A stretch of DNA of 51,216 nucleotides from UMGS973 sp045599945 (GTDB lineage Bacteria; Bacillota; Clostridia; Peptostreptococcales; Anaerovoracaceae): contig JAZRWY010000020.1 of the NCBI GenBank assembly GCA_045599945.1, positions 1 to 51,216 of the forward strand, in the 5' to 3' direction. A program made the position numbers and the translations under genes. Positions within the stretch are counted from its first letter, which is position 1; every line of letters begins with the position of its first letter. The notes below the pieces were generated by a model. It ran no database searches. It saw nothing but the letters and a program-made list of their open reading frames with translations, and was not told the origin of the DNA. Positions 50,801 to 51,216 of the stretch are shown piece after piece.

Positions 50801-51216
50801 GCCTTTGACGGAAGACAGCTGGAGGGCACGAGCCTTGTTGCATTTGAAGAACTGAGCATCAAGGGGCGCGTCATTGCAAAGCATCAGGACCTTCAGGACG
50901 AAGGACAGACGGTGCATCTTCCGGGCGTGCATACCGAAGCAACAGATCAGGAGTCCGGAACACATATGGCGATGGCAGATGATAACGTGCGCATAGGAGA
51001 TACAATCTCTTATGAAAACCTGATACCGGGAAGGGAATATACCGTGCAGGGAATCCTGATGGACCGGGAGACAGGAAAGCCTCTCATCTGCGGCGGCACG
51101 GAAATAACAGCGGAAAAGACTATCCTGCCGGAAGAGGAAAGCGGAAGTCTGGAGCTTTCTTTCGCATTGGACGGCTCCTGCATGAAGGGAAAGAAAACCG
51201 TAGTATTTGAAACGAT
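47831..51216 (+). CDS. VaFE/SpaA-type surface adhesin with putative thioester domain (3' end outside window)
   Basis: Large secreted surface protein; 1128 codons lie in the window and the frame is still open at the edge. A signal peptide occupies about 1-29 (YSSFA end). Residues 70-250 resemble a thioester adhesion domain: Cys113 in AYCLQP, and Gln185 in SSQYYMC, the pattern of an internal Cys-Gln bond for covalent host attachment. About 415-490 and 510-640 look like SpaA/CNA-type beta folds with EIREAAPPKGYQ and VREVSAPEGYE, where Lys and Glu form isopeptide bonds. From about 780, near-tandem 120-130-residue VaFE repeats begin (ATDQESGTHMA, LVAFEELSIKG). A sortase signal would lie beyond 51216. 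Confidence 0.88.
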   Translation, partial: MKKGFKKVLSLLAVLSVLLAYTIPYSSFAETDMVHNDLSDLTETVGEQMEGELHDTGGEMVFAVTSPKLEASSGKWTIQATREWNYPGTSKWPCKKWVAYRSSDPSDTITAYCLQPDLAGPVDSVGSTHTYADSNVTTSVESDVKKCLYYCYGYPGWEELKEVIDREMKGTAFSPSGTSYAASSQYYMCCHILLALFYYDDTSASSKAFDGIDSSEYAKERDAFRAVYKKVKSFDDIPTGDMSIQLKKGSGSFSGNAISIGAAELQYYNKKTDTTVSGVAYTVPAGTFITPRITVKCNEKDRVKVQIPAGTKLKVVRDRGTENARMLTYAYGADSAYIDDNNCVQLKNGDVYFYEAPETKTSSYSGSVRSQNGTFIPYRLKCSGKQDIAFAASESVDKINVSVAFPTGGIRIIKKDDGSLNASGNNPAYSLSGAKFEIRYGGSLVDTVSAVTSSDGSYYALKSGMHYGTYEIREAAPPKGYQVAGSTKEVTVNTAGTSSVTFQDTPVVRPFGLTIEKKDSETGKSKGQKGLSFKGAVYEVAYYLSAAVSADAKKFADSHQPYAKWYLTTDENGRASFGEESLAAGYKNSAFYTAAGGYAMPLGVVTVREVSAPEGYEISDEVKLMNIGTNSAAQFTHASAEQIARGDLNLQKCEKYTGRKMADVVFKITDLSTGEWHVIATDEEGRFSSLKNKKNRNGNDSAVRVEDGKEKVLEDRIDSEAGIWFGEGMPDENSGSLTYGDYRIEELSSGANRAKILAEPKVIHVTQHGASIDLGVIENDGMLISTSASDELTEGHAGFAQKREVVLDQVKYEHAVPGRTYQVTTTARNQETGEWIICDGAAAETVTSFTAEEESGMVETKLVCDLEDMDQKKIVLFESISHVNEEGETVEDAYEEDLADDNQMISFTSPAISTTCTDQESGDHMTMAGKEVKLVDEVKYEGLVPGIEYVVEGTLMNRETGEPAEVNGKPVTAKKKFVPDKEAGTVKISFAFDGRQLEGTSLVAFEELSIKGRVIAKHQDLQDEGQTVHLPGVHTEATDQESGTHMAMADDNVRIGDTISYENLIPGREYTVQGILMDRETGKPLICGGTEITAEKTILPEEESGSLELSFALDGSCMKGKKTVVFET

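Noticed and set aside
1..51216. CRISPR array or rRNA operon
   Set aside because: No regularly spaced repeats and no rRNA sequence were seen; both tRNAs stand alone.

Overview
The window reads as chromosomal DNA of an anaerobic, Gram-positive-type bacterium, most likely Bacillota of the class Clostridia. The evidence is strong purine-rich Shine-Dalgarno (SD) sites, sigma-A-type promoters with 17-bp spacers, AGA-rich arginine codons, an anaerobe's oxidative-stress set (rubrerythrin, desulfoferrodoxin, Fur/PerR regulator), lipoproteins together with Lgt, and a sortase-type VaFE/SpaA-like adhesin. No marker here supports a genus call.

Layout. 1-3975: a leftward gene start cut by the edge, deoC and an L,D-transpeptidase, a secreted membrane-anchored protein, and sfsA. 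4000-6735: lgt, a zinc phospholipase C-like protein, ychF. 6767-9875: a drug/metabolite transporter, a short independent transcript with a 7-residue ORF, then the redox cluster (PerR-like, ArsC/Spx-like, rubrerythrin, desulfoferrodoxin). 9939-16179: GIY-YIG protein, cardiolipin synthase, site-2 protease, U32 protein, and an NhaC-superfamily transporter behind tandem ARG-box-like sites. 16246-20377: tRNA-Ala, an extracytoplasmic trigger-factor-like lipoprotein, nrdR, and a cytidylate kinase-DUF1015 fusion. 20507-22112: an accessory island (membrane protein, XRE regulator, RelBE-type toxin-antitoxin pair, decayed XRE remnant). 22225-29458: radC and the cell-shape and division operon mreBCD, PBP2, minD-like, SseB-like.

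29503-41939: hydroxyacid dehydrogenase and glycerate kinase, a nucleotidase, a possible SecB-like protein, aroB, PAP2, dnaE, pfkA, a CPCC protein, a lipoprotein resembling BECR-type nuclease toxins, a Phd/ParE pair, and a MerR regulator with an acidic membrane protein. 41940-47394: a second NhaC-type transporter, YgiQ, an orphan DNA methyltransferase and a small radical SAM protein. 47402-51216: tRNA-Gly and a thioester/VaFE-type adhesin that continues past the right edge.

The most notable signals are these. Both toxin-antitoxin islands are bracketed by related CATCG-type hairpins, and the first also carries a 27-bp direct repeat plus a decayed copy of its XRE gene. Cytidylate kinase is fused in frame to DUF1015. 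Two ARG-box-like sites with exactly 3 bp between them sit in front of a transporter. A tiny ORF (MRLKRIC) carries the R-x-K motif of macrolide-arrest leader peptides. Most housekeeping calls rest on clear family motifs; regulatory calls rest on reading promoters and dyads by eye.
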